The notes: generated by a model from the sequence alone, not told the origin. A stretch of 41,868 nt of DNA from Acidobacteriota bacterium (GCA_027624045.1 JAQBUE010000020.1:1-41868); one strand, 5' to 3'; shown: positions 8,486 through 16,224, numbered from the stretch's first letter. Numbers and translations are program-made.

Positions 8486-8986
8486 ATGAAGACGAAACCA
8501 GCGACAGACCGATCTCGATCCAGACGGGGAGGAGCGATGGTGGAATTCGCTCTTGTCTTCCCATTTCTGTTAGTGCTGTGCCTGGCGGCGGGCGACTTCG
8601 GACGCCTGTTCTTCCACGGCGTAACGGTTGCGAACGCGGCCAGTTCGGGCTCGCACTACGGTTCGTTGAACAGTGGCTTTGCCGCCCAACCGGGCAAGAT
8701 GCAAGACCATGCGGAAAAGGATGCCGGAGATCTGAGTGGAGTGACGACGACAGCGACGCAGTACTGCGACTGCCCCCCGGCCAGCGTCAGCGACTTCACG
8801 TCGGACCCGACGGTGGTGAGTTGCGACTTGGCTGCGGTGCCCGGCACCTGCGCGGGAGGTTCCTACAGTCTACCGCGCGTCTACGTGCGTACCGACGTCA
8901 GCCAGACATTTCGGACTGTTGGACCTTACCCGTCGATCCCCGAACTGACAGTTATCAATGGCCGCGCCTACATGCGCGTGCAGTAA
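8486..8986 (+). CDS. TadE-like minor pilin, YCDC type
   Basis: A 166-residue TadE-like pseudopilin. A basic leader (RSRSRRGGAMVEFAL) runs into one hydrophobic helix with the TadE residues GAMVEFALVFPFLLVLCL and GDFGRLFFHGV. The exported part contains a YCDCP motif and further cysteines (VSC, GTC), then PRVYVRTDVSQTF and a GPYPSIPE block. The paralogue at 10685-11167 has the same cysteine pattern. ATG 8486 has GGAG upstream. It lies 51 bases after the tadG-like gene and 24 before the next tadE-like gene, so all three are likely cotranscribed. TadE proteins are processed by a prepilin peptidase and act in Flp pili; the exact role here is inferred. Confidence 0.85.
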   Translation: MKTKPATDRSRSRRGGAMVEFALVFPFLLVLCLAAGDFGRLFFHGVTVANAASSGSHYGSLNSGFAAQPGKMQDHAEKDAGDLSGVTTTATQYCDCPPASVSDFTSDPTVVSCDLAAVPGTCAGGSYSLPRVYVRTDVSQTFRTVGPYPSIPELTVINGRAYMRVQ

Positions 8987-9010
8987 AACCGCGACGAGGA
9001 GTTCTCAGGT

Positions 9011-9475
9011 ATGAATTGCAAGCCCACTAAATCTCACCCATCCCAGGAGCCCCAAAGGAAAACCCGCCGGGGTGCAACGATGGTCGAGTTCTCCCTCTTC
9101 TTTATTACGTTTCTTGTGCTCTCTGTCGGTCTGATGGAGTTGGGCCGGGGCGTCTGGACCTACGTGACACTCTCTCACGCGGCCCGGGCCGGCGGGCGAT
9201 ACGCCATCGTGCATGGCGCTTCCAATCCGATTGCCGTGGACGGAACAACGGTGACCGAGTACGTCAAGGACAACGCGGTTGGACTCAACGACAGCAACCT
9301 CAGCGTCGTAGTGTCCTACGACACGGGAACCCCCGGTGATGCAGCCCCGAACGTGCAGGGCAATGTAGTGGAGATTCGAGTGCAGTACCCGTTTCAGCTC
9401 GTCAGCGGCGGCCTCATCGCGTCGCAATCAACCATTCAGATGGCCAGCACGACGAGGATGGTTGTTCTGAACTGA
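9011..9475 (+). CDS. TadE-like minor pilin
   Basis: A 154-residue TadE-like protein with basic leader KTRRGATMVEFSLFF, a hydrophobic helix and MELGRGVWTYVTLSHAARAG, the standard TadE start. The extracellular remainder (about 110 residues) has no cysteines, unlike the preceding gene product. AGGAG lies ten bases before ATG 9011. It is the last gene of the three-gene operon. The paralogue at 10224-10664 matches it throughout (GRGVWTYxTLSHAAR, YPFQLVSGGLI versus YPFEMVTGNLI). Confidence 0.85.
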   Translation: MNCKPTKSHPSQEPQRKTRRGATMVEFSLFFITFLVLSVGLMELGRGVWTYVTLSHAARAGGRYAIVHGASNPIAVDGTTVTEYVKDNAVGLNDSNLSVVVSYDTGTPGDAAPNVQGNVVEIRVQYPFQLVSGGLIASQSTIQMASTTRMVVLN

Positions 9476-9892
9476 CCTGAAACCGCTCGGTAAGCAGGGA
9501 AATTTTCCACCTCGTACGACATCCGACGGCAGCGAGGATGCCTGCCGCCAGCCAGTTAGCGACAGCCAAGGAGTTAAGAACGGCAGTCCTTCGTTAGCAC
9601 TTGTTTGAGGCGACTCCGGACCTGCCGCGCTATTCGGGCGGTAAGACGCGGCTCCGCGCCTACTCCGCGCCATTTTCCAGCTATCGCTCAACAAGGGCCA
9701 CCCGCGCGACTGGTTGCAAGCTCGCGAGTGACGCGGGCGGCTACTGGATGCAACGCCCCATGCCGAACGCTTCAGTAGTAAGTAGCTGTGAATTGAGGTT
9801 CGGTTTGCACTACAGCCCGAGTGGAAACTCTAACAGCCGGTCCGCGAACACCATGCGGCCCCGCCGGTGACTTTAGTTTGATCTTCAGGTCT
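9476..9892. other. Intergenic stretch without recognisable gene
   Basis: Between the first tad-like operon and the IS200 remnant. I see no coding sequence I can support and no clear terminator. Short open frames here match nothing I recognise. Confidence 0.4.
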
Positions 9893-9912
9893 AAACCCAC
9901 CGCCTTTCAGAC

Positions 9913-10185
9913 GGTCAGCTTCGAGCGTCTGGATGACAATAGGTGTTGCGGGGCCGGGTGGCGGAGAGGACGCGGGATCTGATTCGATAGAGTTGTCAGA
10001 CGCGAGTATTAGTGGTGATTCGGGGCGCGGTGTCTCTGGATCATGTGCATGTACTGGTCTCAGCACTGCCACAGTTGGTGCCGTCGAAGCTGGTGCAGTA
10101 TCTGAAGGGCAGGTCGTCGCGGCGGCTGCAAGATGAGTTAGGGGAGTTACGGAAGCGCCATTGGGGCAGTACCTGTGAGTCGTAA
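9913..10185 (+). pseudogene. tnpA: IS200-type transposase TnpA remnant
   Basis: Plus-strand frame 1 reads VLRGRVAERTRDLIR, a TAG stop (9988-9990) where the family has Gln, SCQTR, and then VIRGAVSLDHVHVLVSALP, SKLVQYLKGRSSRRLQ and ELGELRKRHWG. This is the core of an IS200-like Y1 transposase including the HUH motif (DHVHV). The N-terminal third is mostly missing: FVW-type residues (VWMT) appear in another frame with a deletion before VLRG. The C terminus with the catalytic Tyr is lost, the frame ending in STCES and TAA at 10183-10185. It is non-functional. Confidence 0.72.
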
Positions 10186-10190
10186 ACCAA

Positions 10191-10222
10191 CCCACCTCCT
10201 TTCATCCTTTCAGGGGTGGGTG
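10191..10222 (+). repeat. IS200/IS605 right-end hairpin
   Basis: ACCCACC, a loop containing two tttca tracts, then GGGTGGGT form a strong imperfect stem directly after the tnpA remnant. This fits the subterminal hairpin recognised by Y1 transposases; it could also act as a two-way terminator between the convergent operons. Confidence 0.5.
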
Positions 10223-10223
10223 T

Positions 10224-10664
10224 TTAGTTCACAACGAGCATTCGCGTCGTGCTCTGCATCTGTAGCGTGCTTTGCTGAAGAATCAGATTGCCCGTCACCA
10301 TCTCAAACGGATAAGAAACTCGAACTAGGACGGTGCCGCCAGGCTCACGGTTCGGGGTCCACGTCGGAGTATCGACGACGATCTTTGACGGGTCGAGGCC
10401 GATAGCGTTTGCCTTCACGATGGTCGCAACCTCGGCGTTCGTGACATCGTTCCCGCCGCCATCGAGCACGGGATTCCCATTGCTGTGGACCATGGCGAAG
10501 CGCGCGCCGCGTCGCGCCGCGTGGGAAAGCGTCGTGTACGTCCAGACACCGCGACCGAACTCCATCAGGCCCACAACCAAGCCGAGGAATAAGAGGAAAC
10601 ACAGACTGAACTCCACCATGGCCGCGCCTCGGCGGGCCCCGGCGGTTCTATTGGAACGTTTCAT
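10224..10664 (-). CDS. TadE-like minor pilin (paralogue of 9011-9475)
   Basis: A 146-residue TadE-like protein. The start chosen is ATG 10664 (MKRSNRTAGARRG), giving the basic leader followed by AAMVEFSLCFLLFLGLVVGL and MEFGRGVWTYTTLSHAARRG. A longer frame to 10835 only reads back through the upstream gene. The exported part ends YPFEMVTGNLILQQSTLQ. It is the last gene of the leftward tadG-tadE-tadE operon, 20 bases after its neighbour, and its stop abuts the right end of the IS200 remnant. It matches the 9011-9475 product closely enough to indicate duplication. Confidence 0.85.
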   Translation of the reverse strand: MKRSNRTAGARRGAAMVEFSLCFLLFLGLVVGLMEFGRGVWTYTTLSHAARRGARFAMVHSNGNPVLDGGGNDVTNAEVATIVKANAIGLDPSKIVVDTPTWTPNREPGGTVLVRVSYPFEMVTGNLILQQSTLQMQSTTRMLVVN

Positions 10665-10684
10665 TACGCAAATGTCTCCTTGGC

Positions 10685-11167
10685 TCATTGGGCCCGCATG
10701 TAGCCGGCTTGAGAAATTGCCGTCGTTTCGGGTATCCCGGGATAGGGGCCCAATGTCGTGAAGTTGTGTACCACGCGCGTGCGCACAAAGACGCGAGGTA
10801 TGCCGTAGCCGTTTGGGCAAGTCGTGAGGCCGCAATCGATGACGTTCGCGGTGTCAAACGGTCCAGATGCGGGACTATCGGGACAATCACAATACATCTC
10901 GGCAGTCGCCGTGATTGCATCCACATCGGTGGCGCTATTGGTGGCCATACTCTCCATGCCGTTCGAGTCGACGATGGAGGCATGACTCTTCTGGCCGAAG
11001 ATGGCACCCGCGTTGGACGAAGCCACGACAGTCATGCCATGAAAGAAGAAACGGCCGAAGTCCGCGGTTCCTATCGCCATTAAGAAAATCAAGGGGAAGC
11101 TGAGGGCGAGATCAATGACGGCGGCGCCTCTTTTCTTGCTGTGGGCGCGTCTTACGGGGGAGGGCAT
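10685..11167 (-). CDS. TadE-like minor pilin, YCDC type (paralogue of 8486-8986)
   Basis: A 160-residue TadE-like protein with leader RRAHSKKRGAAVIDLALSF, a hydrophobic helix, then GTADFGRFFFHGMTV. The exported part contains YCDCP, IDC and TTC, and PRVFVRTRVVHNFTTLGPYP, all aligning with the product of 8486-8986. In the membrane motif the usual VEF is VID, so the Glu at position +5 of the pilin-like segment is replaced by Asp. GGAG lies 12 bases before ATG 11167. It is the middle gene of the leftward operon. Confidence 0.85.
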   Translation of the reverse strand: MPSPVRRAHSKKRGAAVIDLALSFPLIFLMAIGTADFGRFFFHGMTVVASSNAGAIFGQKSHASIVDSNGMESMATNSATDVDAITATAEMYCDCPDSPASGPFDTANVIDCGLTTCPNGYGIPRVFVRTRVVHNFTTLGPYPGIPETTAISQAGYMRAQ

Positions 11168-11213
11168 CGTGTGGTGAATCTCCTTTGTCTACGGAAGCGG
11201 GCGAGGGGTCGTG

Positions 11214-12419
11214 CTACTCGATAAGCCGTGGCCGGGTGATGCCCGGCAGGGAGTTCGGATCAGGCGGCAGGTCGATCTGCTGCAGATCGGCTGTTCCCGA
11301 AATGTTGATGGTGTTCGCTACGATCATCGTCCAAGCCGAACTGAGAGAAGAATTACCTGCCCAATCGAGGTGTTGCGAAGGGAAGTAGAGCGCCCCCTGA
11401 AAGAACGTGCCGGCCGAGCCTCGGCCTATCTTGTTTCCCGGTGGCTTGTCGGGAGAATTGCGATCGACAAAGAAGAGCACGCCCTTCATAGGTCCGCTCG
11501 TCGGCGCGGAGAACTGAATTGTACCCGCGGCCGCGATGTCAATGTGGTCCTTTCCACTTGCGTTGACGTTGTAGAAAGTAACGCCCGTTCCTGTGATTGT
11601 GCCTCCAGAATTGATTGACATGCCCTTGATCAGAATATGAATACCCGGTTGGAATGTGTGATCACCCGTCGTAATCTTGACTTGATTGCTGTGTACGCAC
11701 GTACCTCCAGGGCACTCGTAGGTATTGGCGCTGGAGTTGTAGGTGGCGGAGGGCCACGTCCCGTAGGCAGGAGGCGCTAAATGCGCGAGCGGATCGAGCA
11801 TCGGCGGCATGTGCTCTTGCGGCTGGGGTGTAAAATGCTCGTCACCCACGGCTTCCCCCGCGACGCCGACCCAGGTGGCGCTCACGATGCTGGCTCCCGT
11901 CGCGCGCAGCCCGCGGTCAGAAGCTGAATTTGACATAACGCCACAGCTCGTCCTCAAGATTGGATTACCATTGGTCTTGAGCGCGTCGTCCACGTTACGG
12001 TCAAGGGCGAGCACGCAGGCCTCGCCGTAGGCTTCCAAGCCCGCAAGGGCCCGAGCCCGCACTTTTGCCTGGTTCCAGTTGAGAACCCGCATGAACGATG
12101 TGGGGAAGTCTTGGTCGACAATGACCTCGACGGTCCCCGCGCCCGGGTCAGAACTCACCTGCACGCCGACCGTCTGAACGCCGTGCTCGAAGCCGTTGAG
12201 TTTCGCGGCATGCTTGGCCGCCGTATCGACCAATCCCGAGTTGTTCCGCTGTAGCTCCCAGGCGCCCGCCAGAGCTCCAGCGTCGGCCGCCGCCTGCATC
12301 CGAATCTTCTCGTAGTAAATTCGGCCGCCATCGAAAACGAGTCCCATGAAAGCCAAAAGCACTCCGGCGAGAACGGCGAACATCACCAGAATCTGCCCGT
12401 CACGCTTGCTATGTGCCAT
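11214..12419 (-). CDS. TadG-like pilus/minor-pilin family protein (paralogue of 7133-8434)
   Basis: A 401-residue TadG-like protein. I choose ATG 12419 (MAHSKRDGQ); a TTG three codons upstream is possible. A membrane helix (ILVMFAVLAGVLLAFMGLVF) is followed by DGGRIYYEKIRMQAAADAGA. The exported region has Gly-rich strand repeats and ends with GALYFPSQHLDWAG and WTMIVANTINISG, matching the first tadG-like protein. It heads the leftward operon (45 and 20 bases to the next genes). A sigma-54-type promoter lies about 155 bases upstream. Role as for the paralogue: envelope-anchored, probably connected with Flp-type pili or a surface layer. Confidence 0.85.
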   Translation of the reverse strand: MAHSKRDGQILVMFAVLAGVLLAFMGLVFDGGRIYYEKIRMQAAADAGALAGAWELQRNNSGLVDTAAKHAAKLNGFEHGVQTVGVQVSSDPGAGTVEVIVDQDFPTSFMRVLNWNQAKVRARALAGLEAYGEACVLALDRNVDDALKTNGNPILRTSCGVMSNSASDRGLRATGASIVSATWVGVAGEAVGDEHFTPQPQEHMPPMLDPLAHLAPPAYGTWPSATYNSSANTYECPGGTCVHSNQVKITTGDHTFQPGIHILIKGMSINSGGTITGTGVTFYNVNASGKDHIDIAAAGTIQFSAPTSGPMKGVLFFVDRNSPDKPPGNKIGRGSAGTFFQGALYFPSQHLDWAGNSSLSSAWTMIVANTINISGTADLQQIDLPPDPNSLPGITRPRLIE

Positions 12420-12574
12420 GTCTCTCAAATCGAGCTCACTCCGGTTGCTGGGAAATTCTTGGTCGAAGTTAAACAGTAGACCGAAGGTACAACGACAACA
12501 ATAGAACGTTCACTTGAGTCCGGCACAAGAAACGGTCGTAAGAAAAACAAACGCCTTTGGCGAGTCGTAAGGAA

Positions 12575-12590
12575 GGCAGTTAGCGTGCCA
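12575..12590 (-). promoter_or_regulatory. Sigma-54-type promoter for the leftward tadG-tadE-tadE operon
   Basis: The minus strand reads TGGCACG-CTAA-CTGCC from 12590, against the consensus TGGCACG-N4-TTGCW. The -24 half is perfect, the -12 half is CTGC, and the GG-N10-GC spacing is exact. The predicted start of transcription is near 12565, giving a leader of about 146 bases. Confidence 0.65.
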
Positions 12591-12635
12591 ACGCAGGTCA
12601 TACACCGTTCAAATTCTCAATTGGTTCTATCACTT

Positions 12636-12659
12636 GCGGCTTAGCGTGAAGCTAACCGC
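12636..12659. promoter_or_regulatory. Inverted repeat, possible enhancer-binding site
   Basis: GCGG-c-TTAGC, 5 bases, GCTAA-CCGC: nine paired positions with one bulge. It is centred about 80 bases upstream of the predicted sigma-54 start, where activator (enhancer-binding protein) dyads commonly lie. Confidence 0.45.
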
Positions 12660-12881
12660 CGGATAAAGACATACGACGACTATTGAGGTTTGGGAACGGA
12701 TATTGCCGCTCAATTCGCTTGGCGCATTGATTGACGGATGGGATACAAGTTACAGAGATGGGACCCTGGTACTAAGCGTACCCAGTGGTTTCGATCGAGA
12801 TGCTAACCAAAGCCCCCAGTGGAGACATCTGTACCAGTGGAGGGTGAACTCGTCCGAGGAGTGGCTACGATAGAGCGCAAC

Positions 12882-12897
12882 GGGCTCGCGTGAGCCC
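12882..12897. terminator. Hairpin downstream of the LRR genes
   Basis: GGGCTC-gcgt-GAGCCC, a perfect 6-bp stem about 45 bases beyond the LRR stop. No T tract follows, so termination is uncertain. Confidence 0.25.
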
Positions 12898-12940
12898 AAG
12901 ACGGGCTCTATCCGTGCACAGGGAAGCATCCCAGCTTGGC

Positions 12941-14047
12941 CTACGTCTCGTCGGGCTCTTCCGCTTTGGGTTCAGAAGGGGCTTCCCACCAAGTGACGCG
13001 GATCGCCGGGTGTTCGGTTCGGAATCTCTCAACGGCATCGGAAGTGATCTTCGTTCCGCCCACGAATAACTGCTTGAGGGCCGGCATCCGGCCAGCGGCC
13101 TCAAGCACGTGCTCCGTCACGGATGTCTCAGCGAGGTCAAGGACTTCCACGCGCGTCAGGGCCGGCAAGTGCTCCGCTATGTCATCCGCGACCTGCTCGC
13201 ATTGCCAGAGTTTCAAGAATCTCAACTTCGGCAGGGGCGCCAAGGCCTTGATGCCGCGTCCCGTTAGGGACGCGCGGCTCAGGTCAAGCGTCTCGAGATT
13301 CGACAGTGCGCTCAAACGCCGCAAGCCGAGATCGGTGACTTTGGCATCCTGCAGGTCGAGAGATTCAAGCTTCGTGAGGGATTCGAGACTCTCCAGGTTA
13401 AAGTCCGAGAGCGCCAGGCCCCAGCGCCCGGAATCGGTGCGTTGCAATCCGCCCAAATCGAGATGGGTAAGCGCCGGTAGCAGTTGCAGCAAGGGCAACG
13501 CGACTCCGCTCATCTTGTTGCCGCCGAATCCGAGCGACTTGAGTTCGGTTAAGTCGGCAAGATCCTCAAACCCGTCGTCGGTTACGCGGCTGAAGCCCAC
13601 GTCGAGAAACTGCAGCGTCTTGATCTGCCCGACAAGCTCGAAGACACGGCTCGTAACCTTGGTGCCTCGAACATCGAGACGCCTTAGCTTTTTCCAATGT
13701 TTGACGTGCGCGATGCCGCCGTCGGTGATCTCTTCGGTGTAGTGCAGAATCAATTCCTCGATATTCTCAAGGGGCTTGAGATGCTCCATGCCGAGGTCGC
13801 TGACCCAGGTGTACGACAGATTGATCGACCGCAGGTGCGGCATGCGGGCCAGCTTTTCAAGATCCGGGTCGCTGACCCAAGACGAGGTCAGATCGATGCT
13901 CACGATGTTGCCGTCCGAATCCCGGCCGAGTTGCCCATGGATGTCCGCGACCCAGGCCTCGGCGTCGTATTCTGAGAGTTCCGCCGCCGGCGCGATCGCA
14001 ACCCCAACGAGGACCGCGAGCATCGCGACAAACACTCCGCGCGTCAA
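12941..14047 (-). CDS. Secreted leucine-rich-repeat protein
   Basis: A 368-residue LRR protein. I prefer the TTG at 14047: it overlaps the upstream stop as TTGA, has GGAGGCGGAG just before it, and gives a proper signal peptide (TRGVFVAMLAVLVGVAIAPAA). An ATG at 14086 would add 13 acidic residues and overlap the upstream gene by 43 bases. After an N-terminal cap (AEAWVADIHGQLGRDSDG), repeats of about 24 residues of the type L..LxxLxxLxxLxLxxTxVTDxGL run to about residue 345. The tail is acidic. Similar LRRs bind proteins or act at the cell surface in planctomycetes and relatives; no enzymatic domain is seen. It is in an operon with the next LRR gene. Confidence 0.82.
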   Translation of the reverse strand: MTRGVFVAMLAVLVGVAIAPAAELSEYDAEAWVADIHGQLGRDSDGNIVSIDLTSSWVSDPDLEKLARMPHLRSINLSYTWVSDLGMEHLKPLENIEELILHYTEEITDGGIAHVKHWKKLRRLDVRGTKVTSRVFELVGQIKTLQFLDVGFSRVTDDGFEDLADLTELKSLGFGGNKMSGVALPLLQLLPALTHLDLGGLQRTDSGRWGLALSDFNLESLESLTKLESLDLQDAKVTDLGLRRLSALSNLETLDLSRASLTGRGIKALAPLPKLRFLKLWQCEQVADDIAEHLPALTRVEVLDLAETSVTEHVLEAAGRMPALKQLFVGGTKITSDAVERFRTEHPAIRVTWWEAPSEPKAEEPDET

Positions 14048-16050
14048 CTCCGCCTCCGGTTCGGCAAAGCCGAGTCGCGGTCCCATATGATTTCGCAGTC
14101 TCCGTAGTGGCTCTTGAGATCCTCAAACGCGGGCTCGCCAACGAGCGTGTGATAGAGGTTCAGAACCTTCAGGTTCGGAAATGCTTTCAGGTGATCGAGT
14201 CCCTTGTCGGTGACGAGCGCGCTGTCGAGACTCAGATCCCGCAAGTCTTTCAATCCGCGCAGATGCCGCAATCCCGCGTCGGTAACGTCGGTGTAATCGA
14301 GGTTCAAATAGCGCAGTTTCGTGAGTTTGCCGATGGTATAGAGCTGAGGATCCTTGAGCCGGGTGCGAACCAAGTCGAGACGCCGCAAGTTCGTCAAGCC
14401 TTCCAGGTGGCAAAGCCCCTCTTGCCGGAATCGGGTGTAACTGAGCGACAGCACCTCCAGCCCGCTCAACTTCCCCAAATACTCGAAACCGTCGTCGCGG
14501 ACGTCCGTACCCGCCAGGTCGAGTTCCTTCAAGCCCCTCAGCGGCGCAATGTGATGCATGCCGTCATCGTCAATGTTCGTGTAGGCGATCGACAGCTTCT
14601 CAAGCGCTGGAAGCTGCCGCAGCACCGCGAAACCGTCATTTCCCACCGGCGACCCTAGCAAGCTCAGTTCGCGGAGCTTCGTGAGTCCTTTCAGATGAGC
14701 CAAGCCGGCCCCTTCAATCAAGGTGCTGCTCAACGTCAGCTTTTCTAGATTCCGCAGGCCGGCCAAGTGCGGGAGCCCGGCGTCAGAAATAATGGTGTTG
14801 CTCAAATTCAGCTCGGTCAGGGTCCGCAGCCCACGCAGAAAACTGACGCCGAGGTCACCGATCTCGGTGACCTGCAAATCCAGTTTTCGGATGTTTTTGA
14901 GGTGGGCGAGGTGCTCGAGGTGGGCGTCCGTGAGAGCTGTTGACGCAAGCGAGACCTCGCTCAACGCACCGTCCTCGATGGCGGCGGTTCCACCGAGGGA
15001 GCGAATCCACTCGGCCACCGCGGCATCGCTGTCGTCCCGTGGCGCGGCGAGGGCCATGCCCTCCTGGGCGGCTTGCAGTGAGAAGTCCCGGAAGACGAGG
15101 CGCGCTTCCGGCAGAGCCGCCCGCAATGCGTCGACTCCCGCGCCGGTTGCGCGTGAGTAGCGCAGATCGACCTCACGAAGGTTTGTCAGATCCTTTAACT
15201 TCACAAGGCCGGCATTCGTCACCTTCGAGCGATACAGATTGAGAACCTGCAGATCCTTCAGGTTCAGCAACTGATCGAGGCCCGCGTCGGTGATGTCGGC
15301 ACCCAGCAAATTCAGCTTCTTCAACTTCGTCAGACCGCTTAGGTAGGCAAGCCCGTCGTCAGTGACGCCAGTGCCACCCAGGTCCAGCTCTTCGAGTTCG
15401 GTAAGGCGTTGGATTGCCTTGAGTCCTTTGTCCGTGACAAGCGTATCGCCGAGCCATAGGCGCCGCAGCTTGCTCATGCCCGCGACATTCGCCAAGCCTT
15501 CGTCATCGGCCGGCGTGAACGTTAAGTCCAGTGATTCAAGATTTCGAAACGACCCCAGCTCGTGCCCCTTCACTCTCGTCTGCCGAACCCGAATATTCTT
15601 CAGGTTTGTGAGAGACTCGATCTGCTCGAAGCCGTCATCCACAAAGCGAATCGAGGCCAGGAAGGTGTAACTGAACGTCAGCGTTTCCAGCGTCGTGAGC
15701 GGCGCAATGTGCTTCAGATCGGTGCTTTGATCCTTGTTCGCGCCGGCGCTTGGGTTCCACATCGGCCCTGGCAGATGCAATTCCTTGAGCGCTGGAAGTG
15801 TGCTCAATCGCGCCAAGTCGGGCGGGTCGATATTAGCGCCGACGAGGTTGAGAATCTCAAGTCGGAAATCCTGCGCGGGCAGGTCCGCCACGCGACCGAT
15901 CCTGTCGGCCTGGCCATGCACATCGACCCAGCCACCCATCCGAATCGCCCATTCGGCGACATCGCGATCCACCGGTTCGGCATGCAATCCGGCAGTACAG
16001 CTCAGTACGACCAAACCCGCTAAAACTCGCACGATGACGGCACGAACCAT
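14044..16050 (-). CDS. Large secreted leucine-rich-repeat protein
   Basis: A 668-residue LRR protein with a signal peptide (VRAVIVRVLAGLVVLSCTAGLHA). There are two LRR arrays. The first starts after a cap at about 30 (RDVAEWAIRMGGWVDVHG). The second starts after a similar cap at about 339 (DSDAAVAEWIRSLGGTAAIE). Repeats follow LxxLxxLxxLxLxxTxVTDAGLxxL with a 24-residue period, the bacterial GALA/internalin-like type. The repeated cap implies internal duplication, and the downstream gene carries a third version. No catalytic domain is visible. A likely role is protein-protein contact in the periplasm or at the surface. The downstream LRR gene overlaps by four bases. Confidence 0.85.
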   Translation of the reverse strand: MVRAVIVRVLAGLVVLSCTAGLHAEPVDRDVAEWAIRMGGWVDVHGQADRIGRVADLPAQDFRLEILNLVGANIDPPDLARLSTLPALKELHLPGPMWNPSAGANKDQSTDLKHIAPLTTLETLTFSYTFLASIRFVDDGFEQIESLTNLKNIRVRQTRVKGHELGSFRNLESLDLTFTPADDEGLANVAGMSKLRRLWLGDTLVTDKGLKAIQRLTELEELDLGGTGVTDDGLAYLSGLTKLKKLNLLGADITDAGLDQLLNLKDLQVLNLYRSKVTNAGLVKLKDLTNLREVDLRYSRATGAGVDALRAALPEARLVFRDFSLQAAQEGMALAAPRDDSDAAVAEWIRSLGGTAAIEDGALSEVSLASTALTDAHLEHLAHLKNIRKLDLQVTEIGDLGVSFLRGLRTLTELNLSNTIISDAGLPHLAGLRNLEKLTLSSTLIEGAGLAHLKGLTKLRELSLLGSPVGNDGFAVLRQLPALEKLSIAYTNIDDDGMHHIAPLRGLKELDLAGTDVRDDGFEYLGKLSGLEVLSLSYTRFRQEGLCHLEGLTNLRRLDLVRTRLKDPQLYTIGKLTKLRYLNLDYTDVTDAGLRHLRGLKDLRDLSLDSALVTDKGLDHLKAFPNLKVLNLYHTLVGEPAFEDLKSHYGDCEIIWDRDSALPNRRRS

Positions 16051-16078
16051 CTCGTCAAAACCTGTAAAAACGTCGCCG

Positions 16079-16084
16079 ATAATA
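16079..16084 (-). promoter_or_regulatory. Possible -10 element for the LRR operon
   Basis: TATTAT on the minus strand, 29 bases before the ATG at 16050. No convincing -35 is seen. Confidence 0.3.
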
Positions 16085-16224
16085 CCTCAACTCTAGCAGA
16101 CGCACATCGTTTGGCTGTCGTCTTTCGGCTCGGCTCCGCGCAGCCCTATATAGCGGGCGGCTTCGTGCTGTTTCATCGCCGGCAAGACCCGCGGCCTGCA
16201 GGCGTCTTGGCTGAGACAGGCCCA

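Larger units (their letters stand above)
9893..10228 (+). mobile_element. Decayed IS200/IS605-family element
   Basis: It is bounded on the left by an imperfect hairpin (accgcc-tttca-gacggt, about 9899-9915) and on the right by a hairpin with arms ACCCACC and GGGTGGGT (about 10191-10222). Both ends begin with an AAACC-type sequence, as is typical of subterminal hairpins in this family. Between them is a broken tnpA. The element sits exactly between the two convergent tad-like operons, and its right edge runs into the stop of the tadE-like gene at 10224. Confidence 0.6.
12420..12940. other. 521-bp intergenic region upstream of the leftward tad-like operon
   Basis: No gene seen. It holds the sigma-54-like promoter (12575-12590), the upstream dyad (12636-12659), a small hairpin CGCC-aaa-GGCG followed by a T-rich tract on the minus strand (12562-12543), and a GGGCTC/GAGCCC hairpin (12882-12897) that may end the LRR operon. 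About 200 bases (12660-12880) show nothing I recognise. Confidence 0.5.

Noticed and set aside
9933..10136. 67-codon open frame in the IS200 remnant
   Set aside because: It is an out-of-frame reading of the tnpA remnant; the true residues are in frame 1.
12543..12562. Minus-strand CGCC-aaa-GGCG plus T-rich tract as an attenuator or riboswitch platform for the leftward tad-like operon
   Set aside because: It would lie within the first 15 or so bases of the transcript from the sigma-54 promoter, too early to regulate termination; the stem is only four base pairs.
12941..16050. Regular repeats as a CRISPR or minisatellite
   Set aside because: They follow the 24-residue LRR code, vary as protein repeats do, and have no identical spacer-separated units.
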